Origin: an uncultured Peptoniphilus sp.
GTDB taxonomy: Bacteria; Bacillota; Clostridia; Tissierellales; Peptoniphilaceae
Length of the DNA: 19,899 nt
Assembly (NCBI RefSeq): GCF_943913915.1
Contig: NZ_CALUAA010000016.1
Span: forward strand, 1-19,899
Direction: 5' to 3'
Below the pieces are notes generated by a model, which made no database searches, was not told where the DNA came from, and saw only the letters and a program-made list of their open reading frames with translations. The first letter of the stretch is position 1. Each line of letters opens with the position of its first letter. Both the position numbers and the translations under genes were made by a program. This document shows, in pieces, positions 1 to 6,719 of this stretch.

Positions 1-33
1 TTTTGTTCGTGTGTTTCACGAGACAACTTTTAT

Positions 34-62
34 AGTCTACCTCGAATTGCGTTCGCTGTCAA
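34..62 (-). promoter_or_regulatory. Tandem promoter 1 (nearest the left edge), rRNA-type
   Basis: On the minus strand a perfect -35 TTGACA (57-62) is followed after exactly 17 bases by TAGACT (34-39). Transcription would start near position 27 and leave the window leftward. The first bases transcribed include a small hairpin (TCGTG/CACGA). No gene lies in 1-33, so the target is beyond the edge. Three such promoters in series are typical of rRNA operons; that target is inferred. Confidence 0.75.
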
Positions 63-116
63 GAACTTTTTAGAAATTCTTTTTTTACGATCTCGCTCTC
101 TCGAGGCGACTTGATC

Positions 117-145
117 AGTTTACTATATCTACTGATCGTTGTCAA
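117..145 (-). promoter_or_regulatory. Tandem promoter 2, rRNA-type
   Basis: Minus-strand TTGACA (140-145), 17-base spacer, TAAACT (117-122). It lies 83 bases upstream of the first promoter and has the same perfect -35 and spacing, so the two probably drive the same leftward transcript. The stretch between them is a non-coding, GA-rich leader. Confidence 0.75.
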
Positions 146-188
146 CTATTATTTCGGCTTTATTTGCCCTCACGTGTTGACTCTTAAG

Positions 189-217
189 ACTATACTAGAA
201 TCTCTTTACATTGTCAA
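189..217 (-). promoter_or_regulatory. Tandem promoter 3, rRNA-type
   Basis: Minus-strand TTGACA (212-217), 17-base spacer, TATAGT (189-194), 72 bases upstream of promoter 2. It starts just past the stop codon of the GNAT gene, and no terminator is visible between them, so read-through from that gene could also enter this leader. Confidence 0.75.
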
Positions 218-261
218 GAAAATATTGGGGTATTTTAAACTTCTTATTAGCTGTTCTTCCC

Positions 262-531
262 CTAGACTCTGTACTTTTTATCTTCTCCGCTTACCTCCAT
301 CTTCTTGCGTACATAGGAGCAATCCGCCTGTACTTTTAGGTCCTCTTGCTTTACATAGTCCATAAAAGCTTCGTAAAGTTTTCCGGCGACTCCCTGACCT
401 TGAAGCTCTTTACTCGTTACCGTATGGTAGGCCCGCACCGTATGCTCATCAATAGGTTCATAGGCAAGTAAGGCCTTGGGATCTTTCTCATCTCCTATAT
501 AGAATTGTCGTCCGTTGTTTTTAATATCCAT
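262..531 (-). CDS. Small GNAT-fold N-acetyltransferase (YjdJ-like, COG2388 type)
   Basis: This 89-residue protein matches the short, stand-alone GNAT family whose members consist of little more than the acetyl-CoA binding core. Residues 43-56 (LQGQGVAGKLYEAF) form the pyrophosphate-binding loop and following helix. The family's CSYVR motif is at 71-75 and includes Cys71. The N-terminal part (FYIGDE, then LLAYEPID) fits the first beta strands. The length is normal for the family. An AGGAG site sits about 6 bases before the ATG. It acetylates an unknown small molecule or protein amine in the cytoplasm. It lies downstream of the LCP gene but beyond that gene's terminator, and I see no convincing promoter of its own. 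The substrate cannot be told from sequence. Confidence 0.8.
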   Translation of the reverse strand: MDIKNNGRQFYIGDEKDPKALLAYEPIDEHTVRAYHTVTSKELQGQGVAGKLYEAFMDYVKQEDLKVQADCSYVRKKMEVSGEDKKYRV

Positions 532-572
532 ATAATTCTCCTCTCAATAGTGGATTTCAGTATCTTATACCC

Positions 573-615
573 AAAAAAATCTCCTCTATCCGAATTTCAG
601 ATAGAGGAGATTTTT
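573..615 (-). terminator. Intrinsic terminator after the LCP gene
   Basis: A long perfect inverted repeat (ATCTCCTCTATC at 579-590 and its complement at 600-611) with a 9-base loop is flanked by an A run on the left and a T run on the right. It therefore works in both directions. On the minus strand it ends the LCP transcript just after its stop. Confidence 0.9.
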
Positions 616-624
616 GAAGCCTGC

Positions 625-1668
625 TTACTGCTTTTCTTCTATTTGATTGTCTTCTGTGTTTTCCCCCTTGTCTTGACTCTCTTCCAATTTTTTCTTTTCG
701 GCAGCTTCTTCATAGTAGCCTTCTTGACCTTCCCAGAAACGCTTCAGTTGATCCCGTGCCGTTTCCTGATCGACAACATAGTATTCCAGTTTTCCGATCC
801 TTTGGTTTTCACCTACTAATGTATCCAGTTGAATAGATTCTTTATCAAAGTCCAGTCCCATTTTTGCCAGATAGGCGATCTGCCCATAGGATAAATTAGT
901 TTCTACATTGTCCATGACAAGATCGATCAGTTCCGGTATCTTGAAAATCATTCGAGGGCTCTTTACCTTATCAAATAATTTCATTAAAAACCCTTGTTGT
1001 GTTTGGATTCGATCCAGGTCCTGATTCTCGTAAATCTTGCGGATTCTTAAGTAGCGAACCGCATCGTCACCGTTCAGTTTTTGTTTTCCTTTTTTAAAGT
1101 TTATATATAGGTGGGGAACGACGTAGGTATCTTCATAAGTGTAATCGAAGGGAATATCCACTTCGATCCCGCCGACCGCATCGACCAATCGTCTAACGGC
1201 ATTATAATCGACGGTTGCATAGTAATCGATTGAAACATCGAGAAAGTCTTCGACTGTCTTTTCGGCCAATTCTTCGCCTCCGTAGGCATAAGCATGACCG
1301 AGCTTTGTTTTTCCATCGTGCCCTTCAATATCCACATAGGTATCTCTTGGTAAGGATAACAGTTGCGCACGTTTTGAAACCGGATCGATGGTTAAAAGCA
1401 TAATCACATCACTTCGTGTCGGATTCCCCTCTTCCGTTGCATCCGTCGTCGCCGTTTTATCGATTCCGAATAACAAAATGTGTAGGGGATCGTCGCCTGT
1501 AAAGGGACTTGTCGCTTTCAGGTTTTCTTTTGCATTTGCGATTTGCTCGCTGTTAGCATCTCCGCTCATTCTATCTGACGGATTGGCAGCAATCTTATAG
1601 CCGAAGGCTAATCCTGCCGACAAGATGACAATTGCCAAACCGCTCAGAATGATCTTTAAGATCTTCAT
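625..1668 (-). CDS. LytR-CpsA-Psr (LCP) family cell-wall glycopolymer ligase
   Basis: LCP proteins transfer polyprenyl-linked glycopolymers (teichoic acid or capsule) onto peptidoglycan at the outer face of the membrane. This 347-residue protein has an N-terminal membrane anchor (about 4-26) and then an LCP domain. Visible signatures are LLFGID (65-70), RSD (85-87), SLPRDTYV (105-112), DAVGGIEVD (163-171) and the Arg-rich RYLRIR (205-210) with DLDR (217-220). The conserved Asp and Arg residues that bind the pyrophosphate lipid are present, so it should be active. The C-terminus (about 315-347) is a charged, Glu/Lys-rich, probably disordered tail. An AGGTGG site precedes the ATG. It is a single-gene unit with its own promoter and terminator. 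Which polymer it ligates is not evident. Confidence 0.93.
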   Translation of the reverse strand: MKILKIILSGLAIVILSAGLAFGYKIAANPSDRMSGDANSEQIANAKENLKATSPFTGDDPLHILLFGIDKTATTDATEEGNPTRSDVIMLLTIDPVSKRAQLLSLPRDTYVDIEGHDGKTKLGHAYAYGGEELAEKTVEDFLDVSIDYYATVDYNAVRRLVDAVGGIEVDIPFDYTYEDTYVVPHLYINFKKGKQKLNGDDAVRYLRIRKIYENQDLDRIQTQQGFLMKLFDKVKSPRMIFKIPELIDLVMDNVETNLSYGQIAYLAKMGLDFDKESIQLDTLVGENQRIGKLEYYVVDQETARDQLKRFWEGQEGYYEEAAEKKKLEESQDKGENTEDNQIEEKQ

Positions 1669-1693
1669 GTACCACCTCTTCTTTATCCTGTCT

Positions 1694-1722
1694 ATCTTAT
1701 CGAATCACAGGCGTCATCGCAA
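1694..1722 (-). promoter_or_regulatory. Promoter of the LCP gene
   Basis: Minus-strand TTGCGA (1717-1722), 17-base spacer, TAAGAT (1694-1699), placing the start about 20 bases before the LCP start codon. Both hexamers are moderate matches. Confidence 0.55.
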
Positions 1723-1771
1723 TATAAAATATAGAGTTTGCGACTTCTTTACATTCCTTTATTTTATAAAG

Positions 1772-1797
1772 AAAAACCGATCCCTACGGATCGGTTC
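1772..1797 (-). terminator. Intrinsic terminator after trxB
   Basis: Inverted repeat AACCGATCC (1775-1783) and GGATCGGTT (1788-1796) with a 4-base loop, followed on the minus strand by T residues. It starts a few bases after the trxB stop and ends the fni-trxB operon. Confidence 0.88.
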
Positions 1798-1800
1798 ATT

Positions 1801-2724
1801 CTAGTGATATTGCACGATGCGCTCTGCTACTTCCATCGCGGCTGTACATCCGTCGCCGCAAGCGGTGACGATTTGTCTGAATTTTTTATTCACAATGTCG
1901 CCGGCGGCAAAAATACCGTCGACTTCCGTCATACAGTTTCTATCTACGGGGACGAAACCGTTTTTCAGCTTCACGATAGGGGCGAGAATGTCGGTTTGGG
2001 GCTGCTGACCGACGTAAATAAAGATCCCTAAGGGCTTGTCACCTTTTTCCACCACGGTGGTTTCACCTGTTTCATTATTGTAGAGGACGAGGCCCTCAAC
2101 CATTTTATCCCCTTTGATCTCTTTAAGTTCCGTGTGCCAATGGATTTCTATATTTTCGTTTTCTTTTGCCGCTTCGGCGATAAAGCCTTCCGCTCTGAAT
2201 TCTCCTCTTCTGTGAACGATGTGTACTTTCGCTCCCAGGTTTTCGAGGTACAGGGCTTCCTGAACGGCACTGTTGCCGCCACCAATAACATAGACTTCGC
2301 CGTTTCCGTAAAAGGCGCCGTCGCAGGTGGCGCAGTAGCTTACGCCGCGGGAGGCGAACTCTGATTCTCCCGGCACACCCAGTTGATTGGGGGTGCAGCC
2401 TGTGGCGACGATGACGTATTTGGCGCGGTAGTCACCCTTTGATGTGGAGACAATTTTTTCATCATCGTCCACTCCTAGTTTTTCCACACGCTCTTTTTTA
2501 ATTTCGGCGCCGAAGGATAAGGCCTGCTGTTTCATTCGCATACCGATGGCCATACCCGATTCGCCGTCTACAATGCCCGGATAATTTTCCACATTCAGAG
2601 TCTGTGCCATTTGTCCACCTTCAAGCTGCGGCTCCAGCACAAGGGTGGAAAGATGGGAACGACTCGTATAAATAGCAGCAGTAAGACCTGCCGGTCCGCC
2701 GCCGATAATAATCACATCGTACAT
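1801..2724 (-). CDS. trxB: Thioredoxin reductase (NADPH)
   Basis: This 307-residue flavoprotein passes electrons from NADPH through FAD to thioredoxin. Evidence: N-terminal FAD-binding GGGPAG (8-13), redox-active CATC (131-134), the NADPH-binding GGGNSAVQEA (148-157) with HRR (171-173) for the 2'-phosphate, and the C-terminal AAGDIVNKKFRQIVTACGDG FAD motif typical of low-molecular-weight TrxB. The conserved HRR argues for NADPH rather than the ferredoxin-linked TrxB-like enzymes. An upstream in-frame ATG at 2766 would add 14 residues. I prefer the start at 2724 because the protein then begins with the canonical MYDVIIIGGG and has GAGG just before it. It begins 2 bases after the fni stop, so the two are co-transcribed and probably translationally coupled. 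Confidence 0.95.
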   Translation of the reverse strand: MYDVIIIGGGPAGLTAAIYTSRSHLSTLVLEPQLEGGQMAQTLNVENYPGIVDGESGMAIGMRMKQQALSFGAEIKKERVEKLGVDDDEKIVSTSKGDYRAKYVIVATGCTPNQLGVPGESEFASRGVSYCATCDGAFYGNGEVYVIGGGNSAVQEALYLENLGAKVHIVHRRGEFRAEGFIAEAAKENENIEIHWHTELKEIKGDKMVEGLVLYNNETGETTVVEKGDKPLGIFIYVGQQPQTDILAPIVKLKNGFVPVDRNCMTEVDGIFAAGDIVNKKFRQIVTACGDGCTAAMEVAERIVQYH

Positions 2725-2726
2725 AC

Positions 2727-3743
2727 TTACCTCAACAATTCCGATAATCTGCCGGTAGCTTTCCACCGGACGTATTTTAAGCTTTGAATATCTTTCGATC
2801 CCAAAAGGATCATAATAATTTTGGATTTATAAATAAGCTCTCTTACGTAATCTTCGGCGTAATCGACGCCGCCGTGAAGAACATATTTTAATATTTCACC
2901 ACTCATGGCACACATGTCAGCGCCGAGGACCAGGCTCTTTACAAGATCCAGTGAGGAGCGAATGCCTCCGGATGCCGTGATGTGCAGATTATTTTTCTCC
3001 AGCTCCACGGTCTTTGCAAGTGCATAAGCTGTAGGAAGTCCCCAGTCGTAGAGATCGCTCATGTCTCGGTTGAGGGCGCGCAGATTTTCCACTTCAAAGA
3101 AATTGGTACCGCCGAAGCCGGAAATATCCACATAGCGTATACCGGCGTCGTAAAGTGTTTCGACCACCTCTGCGTCCATCCCAAAGCCCACTTCTTTCAC
3201 GATAACAGGAACATCCAGTACGTTCTTTGCTGCGACGATGCGCTCTTTGATTCCTCTGAAATCCCGGTCGCCCTCTTCCATGGCAAGCTCCTGTGCAGGA
3301 TTTAAATGGATTTGCAATGCATCGGCGTCGATAATATCCACAGCTCGCTTGGCCCCTTCCGAAGTCAAATTGCCGTTCATGTTGCCGATGACGATGCCCT
3401 CATCGCCTATGATCTCCCGAACGATTCGAAAGCTTTCGACGGCTTTTTCATCTTCCATAACAATGGTTTCACTGCCGACAGCCATGGGGATGCCGAGCCG
3501 CCTGGCAAGCTCCGCTAAATCGGCGTTGATGTTTTCTGCAAACTCCGTGCCCCCCGTAATGGCATTGATCATTAAGGGAAAGGCAATCTCTTTTCCAAGA
3601 AAACTCGTGTTCGTGTCAATTTCATCGAAGGCCAAATCCGGCAAGGAGTTATGGGGCAAAAACACGTCTTCAAAAAGAGTGCTGCCCCTATGCTCCGTCT
3701 TTAAATAATTTTCTACATGTTCTCTTTTTCTATATTGTCTCAC
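2727..3743 (-). CDS. fni: Type 2 isopentenyl-diphosphate delta-isomerase (FMN-dependent)
   Basis: The enzyme interconverts isopentenyl and dimethylallyl diphosphate with reduced FMN and Mg2+, feeding isoprenoid synthesis. The 338-residue length is typical. Visible motifs are RKREHVE near the N-terminus (substrate binding), ITGG (62-65), QIHLNPAQE (144-152, including the catalytic Gln and Mg-binding Glu), VKEVGFG (182-188), SGFGGTNF (208-215) and ASGGIR (257-262, FMN phosphate binding). The start is GTG and its SD (GGCTGGGA) is weak. No better start is visible, and the N-terminal motif needs this one. It is the first gene of a two-gene unit with trxB. Type 2 enzymes need the flavin reduced, so a reductase partner is suggestive, but a functional link is only inferred. 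Confidence 0.93.
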   Translation of the reverse strand: MRQYRKREHVENYLKTEHRGSTLFEDVFLPHNSLPDLAFDEIDTNTSFLGKEIAFPLMINAITGGTEFAENINADLAELARRLGIPMAVGSETIVMEDEKAVESFRIVREIIGDEGIVIGNMNGNLTSEGAKRAVDIIDADALQIHLNPAQELAMEEGDRDFRGIKERIVAAKNVLDVPVIVKEVGFGMDAEVVETLYDAGIRYVDISGFGGTNFFEVENLRALNRDMSDLYDWGLPTAYALAKTVELEKNNLHITASGGIRSSLDLVKSLVLGADMCAMSGEILKYVLHGGVDYAEDYVRELIYKSKIIMILLGSKDIQSLKYVRWKATGRLSELLR

Positions 3744-3773
3744 TTGTATCCCAGCCTTTTCATTGATGCATTT

Positions 3774-3802
3774 ATCATATCATTTATGATCAACGGGCTC
3801 AA
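3774..3802 (-). promoter_or_regulatory. Promoter of the fni-trxB operon
   Basis: Minus-strand TTGAGC (3797-3802), 17-base spacer, TATGAT (3774-3779). The start falls near 3767, giving a leader of about 24 bases before the GTG of fni. Confidence 0.7.
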
Positions 3803-3812
3803 TTATAGAAAA

Positions 3813-3837
3813 TAAAAACACCGCCCGAAGGCGGCGT
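3813..3837 (-). terminator. Intrinsic terminator after the P-type ATPase
   Basis: On the minus strand an 8-bp stem (ACGCCGCC with GGCGGTGT, one G-U pair) is capped by a stable TTCG tetraloop and followed by five T. It begins 3 bases after the ATPase stop codon. Confidence 0.85.
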
Positions 3838-3840
3838 ATT

Positions 3841-6546
3841 TTAATTTGCGTGTTGACGGCCGAAGCGGATCATCTTTTGAATTTCGCCGATGACTAGAGG
3901 AATCAGGGCGGAAACTAATACGATGACCCAGTCCGTAAAGCCGAGGTCGGTCATATGGAACAAAGCTTCCAATGCCGGCACGTACAATACGACGAGGACC
4001 AGTGCTAACGATAGTAGCACCGCCTGGTTCAGGCGCTTGTTCGTGAAGAAACCCATTTTGAAGAGGGTGTCGTCGATACTTCTCGAGGAGAAGGAGCGGA
4101 ACAGTTCGCTGAATACCAAGGTAGAGAAGGCCATGGTTCTGGAGTAGACAAGGCCGTCTCCCGTGGCGCCGTGGGTGGCGAGCGCATAGTAGTACACGCC
4201 TAAGGTCGCCGCCGTAATGGCCAAGGATTGAATGATCAAGGTAATGGTTACCTTGCGATCGAGGATCGGTTCTTTCGGATCTCTCGGCGGTTCGAGCATG
4301 GTTTCCTCTTCCCCTTTTTCCACGCCGAGGGCGAGGGCCGGGAAGGAGTCAGTTACGAGATTGAGCCATAGGAGCTGAATGGGAAGGAAGGGCGTGGGCA
4401 GGTTTAAGAGAATGGAAAGGAAGACCACAAGCACTTCCCCGATGTTGCAACTCAATAGGAAGGTAACGAATTTTTTAATATTGGCGTAAATGATACGGCC
4501 TTCTTCGACAGCATTTACAATTGTGGCGAAGTTGTCGTCTGTCAAGATGACATCGGCGGTATTTTTAGCAACATCCGTACCGGTAATCCCCATAGCGATA
4601 CCGATATCCGCTTTTTTAATGGCCGGTGCGTCGTTGACGCCGTCACCGGTCATGGCAGTGATTTCGCCATTTTCTCTAAGGGCCGTTACGATTTGCACTT
4701 TGTTTTGGGGAGAAACCCGAGCGAAGACCCGGGTAGTCTTTACGATTTCACGAATTTCTTCCGGACTCTTGCCGTTGAGCTCCTCGCCCATCATGGCATG
4801 GTCCCCTTCTTCCAAAATGCCAAGCTCTTGGGCGATGGCTTTCGCCGTTAAGAGGTAATCCCCCGTGATCATAACGGGGACGATGCCGGCAGAGCGGCAT
4901 TCTTTAATGGCCTCTTTTACTTCCGGGCGGGCCGGGTCGATCATGCCCGTAAGGCCGACGAAGATCATATCCTTTTCGATTGTTTCGGAGCTGATTTCCG
5001 AAGGAATATCATCGTAATTTCTGTAGGCGTAAGCTAAAACGCGAAGGGCGTTTTTAGCGAAGCTGTTGTTTTGCTCGGAAATTTCTTCTCGATCTTTTTC
5101 CGTAAGCTCCACGACTTCTCCGTCTTTCAGGAAGTACTTACAGCGGCTCAAAACTACATCCGGCGCACCTTTTGTAAAAGACGACACTTTGTTTTCGAAG
5201 TAGTTTTTGTGGAAGGTGGACATCATCTTCCGTTCGGAATCGAAGGGAATTTCTTCCACTCTCGGGAATTCTTCTTCGAGTTTTTTCTCGTCGATTCCCT
5301 GTTTTCCGGAGAAGGTAATGAGGGCGCCTTCGGTGGGGTCGCCTAAAATGCCGTACGTTCCGTTTTCTTCCGTAAGATCGGCGTCGTTTGTCAAGGTGGC
5401 GATGGTACTTAAGGTTTTAAGGCCGTGAACGTCGTCGAAGGTAACGGCTTTCCCGTCGAGGCTTACTTCCCCTTTGGGCGCGTATCCCGATCCGGAAACT
5501 TCCAGAACTTTTCCGTCTACGTACACGTGGGTTACAGTCATTTCATTTTGTGTCAGGGTACCCGTCTTATCGGAGCAGATATAGGTGGTGGTACCTAAAG
5601 TTTCTACTGCCAGCAGTCTTTTCACGATGGCATTACGTTTCGCCATATTGCCCATGCCCATGGAAAGGACGATGGTAACGATGGCGGGCAAGCCTTCCGG
5701 GATGGCGGCTACCGCCAAAGATACCGAGGTCATAAACATACTGAGAGTTTCGTGTCCGTAGAATTTCCCCACGAGGAAGACCACGGCGCATACGACGACA
5801 ACCAAAATACCCAAGGTTTTAGAGAGACCTGCAAGTTTCTTTTGAAGGGGTGTCTGCTCATCTTCCATGGTGGAAAGTGAAGTGGCGATTTTACCGATCT
5901 CCGTGTCTCCCCCCGTAGAGGTGACGATGCCCTTGCCTCGTCCGTAGGTTACGATAGAGGCGGAGTAGGCGACGTTCAGTCTGTCGCCGATGCCCACTTC
6001 TTCCGTAAGCTTTTCCTCGGCGTGTTTTTCAACGGCGACAGATTCCCCGGTAAGGGAGGATTCATCGATTTTTAAATTGGAGCTCTCCAACAAGCGAAGA
6101 TCCGCCGGAACAATATCGCCGGTTTCCAAGACAACGAGGTCGCCGGGAACGACGTCCGCGGAGTTGATTTCTTTGGAGGCACCGTCACGAATGACCTTCA
6201 CCGTAGGGGAACTCATTTTTTTAAGAGCGGCGATGGCTTCTTCCGCTTTCCCCTCTTGGAAAATACTAAGTAGCGCGTTAACGATGACGATGATCAAGAT
6301 GATGACGGAATCCACCGCTTCTCCTACGACGCCTGATATGACGGCGGCGATGAGCAAGATAATGATCATCGGATCCAGGAATTGCTCCGCCAGCTTTTTA
6401 GCCAACGGCTTTTTTTCCTCTTCTTTTAATTCGTTCGCCCCATGTTCCGAGAGACGTCGTTCGGCTTCTTCTTGGGAAAGCCCTTTACGGCTGTCTCCCT
6501 CAAGTTTTCCGACCGCCTCATCCGGGGTCATTTGATACCAGTCCAT
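3841..6546 (-). CDS. P-type (P2A, Ca2+-type) cation-transporting ATPase, probable Mn2+/Ca2+ exporter
   Basis: This 901-residue protein has the full P-type layout: N-terminal cation-ATPase domain, transmembrane pair (about 58-97), TGES (166-169), PEGLP in TM4 (283-287), phosphorylated Asp326 in DKTGTLT, KGAP (459-462), TGD (561-563), TGDGVND (633-639) and six C-terminal helices. Ion-site residues typical of the SERCA-like P2A group are present: Glu284, Asn701/Glu704 and Asn729/Thr732/Asp733. By homology it would be called a calcium ATPase. Its leader is a yybP-ykoY riboswitch, which senses Mn2+ and switches genes on, so Mn2+ export is a likely role. Relatives under the same riboswitch in lactic streptococci have been linked to Mn2+ (from memory). 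GGAGG precedes the ATG. It is a monocistronic unit with promoter, riboswitch and terminator all visible. Confidence 0.95.
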   Translation of the reverse strand: MDWYQMTPDEAVGKLEGDSRKGLSQEEAERRLSEHGANELKEEEKKPLAKKLAEQFLDPMIIILLIAAVISGVVGEAVDSVIILIIVIVNALLSIFQEGKAEEAIAALKKMSSPTVKVIRDGASKEINSADVVPGDLVVLETGDIVPADLRLLESSNLKIDESSLTGESVAVEKHAEEKLTEEVGIGDRLNVAYSASIVTYGRGKGIVTSTGGDTEIGKIATSLSTMEDEQTPLQKKLAGLSKTLGILVVVVCAVVFLVGKFYGHETLSMFMTSVSLAVAAIPEGLPAIVTIVLSMGMGNMAKRNAIVKRLLAVETLGTTTYICSDKTGTLTQNEMTVTHVYVDGKVLEVSGSGYAPKGEVSLDGKAVTFDDVHGLKTLSTIATLTNDADLTEENGTYGILGDPTEGALITFSGKQGIDEKKLEEEFPRVEEIPFDSERKMMSTFHKNYFENKVSSFTKGAPDVVLSRCKYFLKDGEVVELTEKDREEISEQNNSFAKNALRVLAYAYRNYDDIPSEISSETIEKDMIFVGLTGMIDPARPEVKEAIKECRSAGIVPVMITGDYLLTAKAIAQELGILEEGDHAMMGEELNGKSPEEIREIVKTTRVFARVSPQNKVQIVTALRENGEITAMTGDGVNDAPAIKKADIGIAMGITGTDVAKNTADVILTDDNFATIVNAVEEGRIIYANIKKFVTFLLSCNIGEVLVVFLSILLNLPTPFLPIQLLWLNLVTDSFPALALGVEKGEEETMLEPPRDPKEPILDRKVTITLIIQSLAITAATLGVYYYALATHGATGDGLVYSRTMAFSTLVFSELFRSFSSRSIDDTLFKMGFFTNKRLNQAVLLSLALVLVVLYVPALEALFHMTDLGFTDWVIVLVSALIPLVIGEIQKMIRFGRQHAN

Positions 6547-6557
6547 AATACCTCCTT

Positions 6558-6590
6558 AAAAAAAGACTTTTGCCCCTTGGACAAAAGTCT
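6558..6590 (-). terminator. Riboswitch-controlled terminator (expression platform)
   Basis: A 12-bp stem (AGACTTTTGTCC with GGGCAAAAGTCT, one wobble pair) with a 3-base loop is followed by seven T (6558-6564), then immediately by the ribosome binding site AAGGAGG (6551-6557). Its left arm overlaps the aptamer's closing stem, which makes it conditional. Confidence 0.9.
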
Positions 6591-6667
6591 CACAGCCTGT
6601 TTAGGATCCTTGGCCGGGCATATGCCGGATTGACGACCAAGAATAATAGTTACTCCCCTTTGTTTCG
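6558..6667 (-). ncRNA. yybP-ykoY (manganese) riboswitch in the ATPase leader
   Basis: The minus-strand leader contains the hallmark 5' element AAAGGGGAGTAAC (near 6649-6661), a middle arm with CCGGC...GCCGG-like pairing, and the 3' element CAGGCTGTGAGAC (6587-6599). Together these match the yybP-ykoY consensus. The aptamer's closing stem (ACAAAG with CTTTTGT) uses the same bases as the left arm of the following terminator. Ligand binding would therefore block termination and switch the gene on. This was recognised by eye, not by a covariance model. Confidence 0.9.
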
Positions 6668-6673
6668 CTCTAC

Positions 6674-6703
6674 AGTATACCAAAGGGTTCGTGTTCTAGT
6701 CAA
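6674..6703 (-). promoter_or_regulatory. Promoter of the riboswitch-ATPase transcript
   Basis: Minus-strand TTGACT (6698-6703), 18-base spacer, TATACT (6674-6679). The -35 begins on the base right after the TAA of the upstream phosphoesterase-like gene. The start near 6667 matches the expected 5' end of the aptamer. Confidence 0.8.
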
Positions 6704-6719
6704 TTAAGAACACGTACCC
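6685..6719. repeat. Imperfect dyad across the phosphoesterase stop and the ATPase -35
   Basis: Arms are GGGT-A-CGTGTTCT and AGAACACG-A-ACCC on the minus strand: 12 of 13 positions pair, with a 9-base centre. The repeat covers the end of the upstream gene, its stop and the whole -35 hexamer. No T tract follows, so it is a poor intrinsic terminator. It could be an operator or an RNA 3'-end stem. Confidence 0.6.

Noticed and set aside
111..365. Open reading frame on the plus strand at the left edge (84 residues)
   Set aside because: It crosses the three minus-strand promoters and the end of the GNAT gene, has no ribosome binding site, and its sequence is of low, hydrophobic, non-protein-like composition.
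5990..6535. 181-residue plus-strand frame opposite the ATPase N-terminus
   Set aside because: Very Ser-rich composition typical of antisense to a coding frame; the ATPase motifs are unambiguous.
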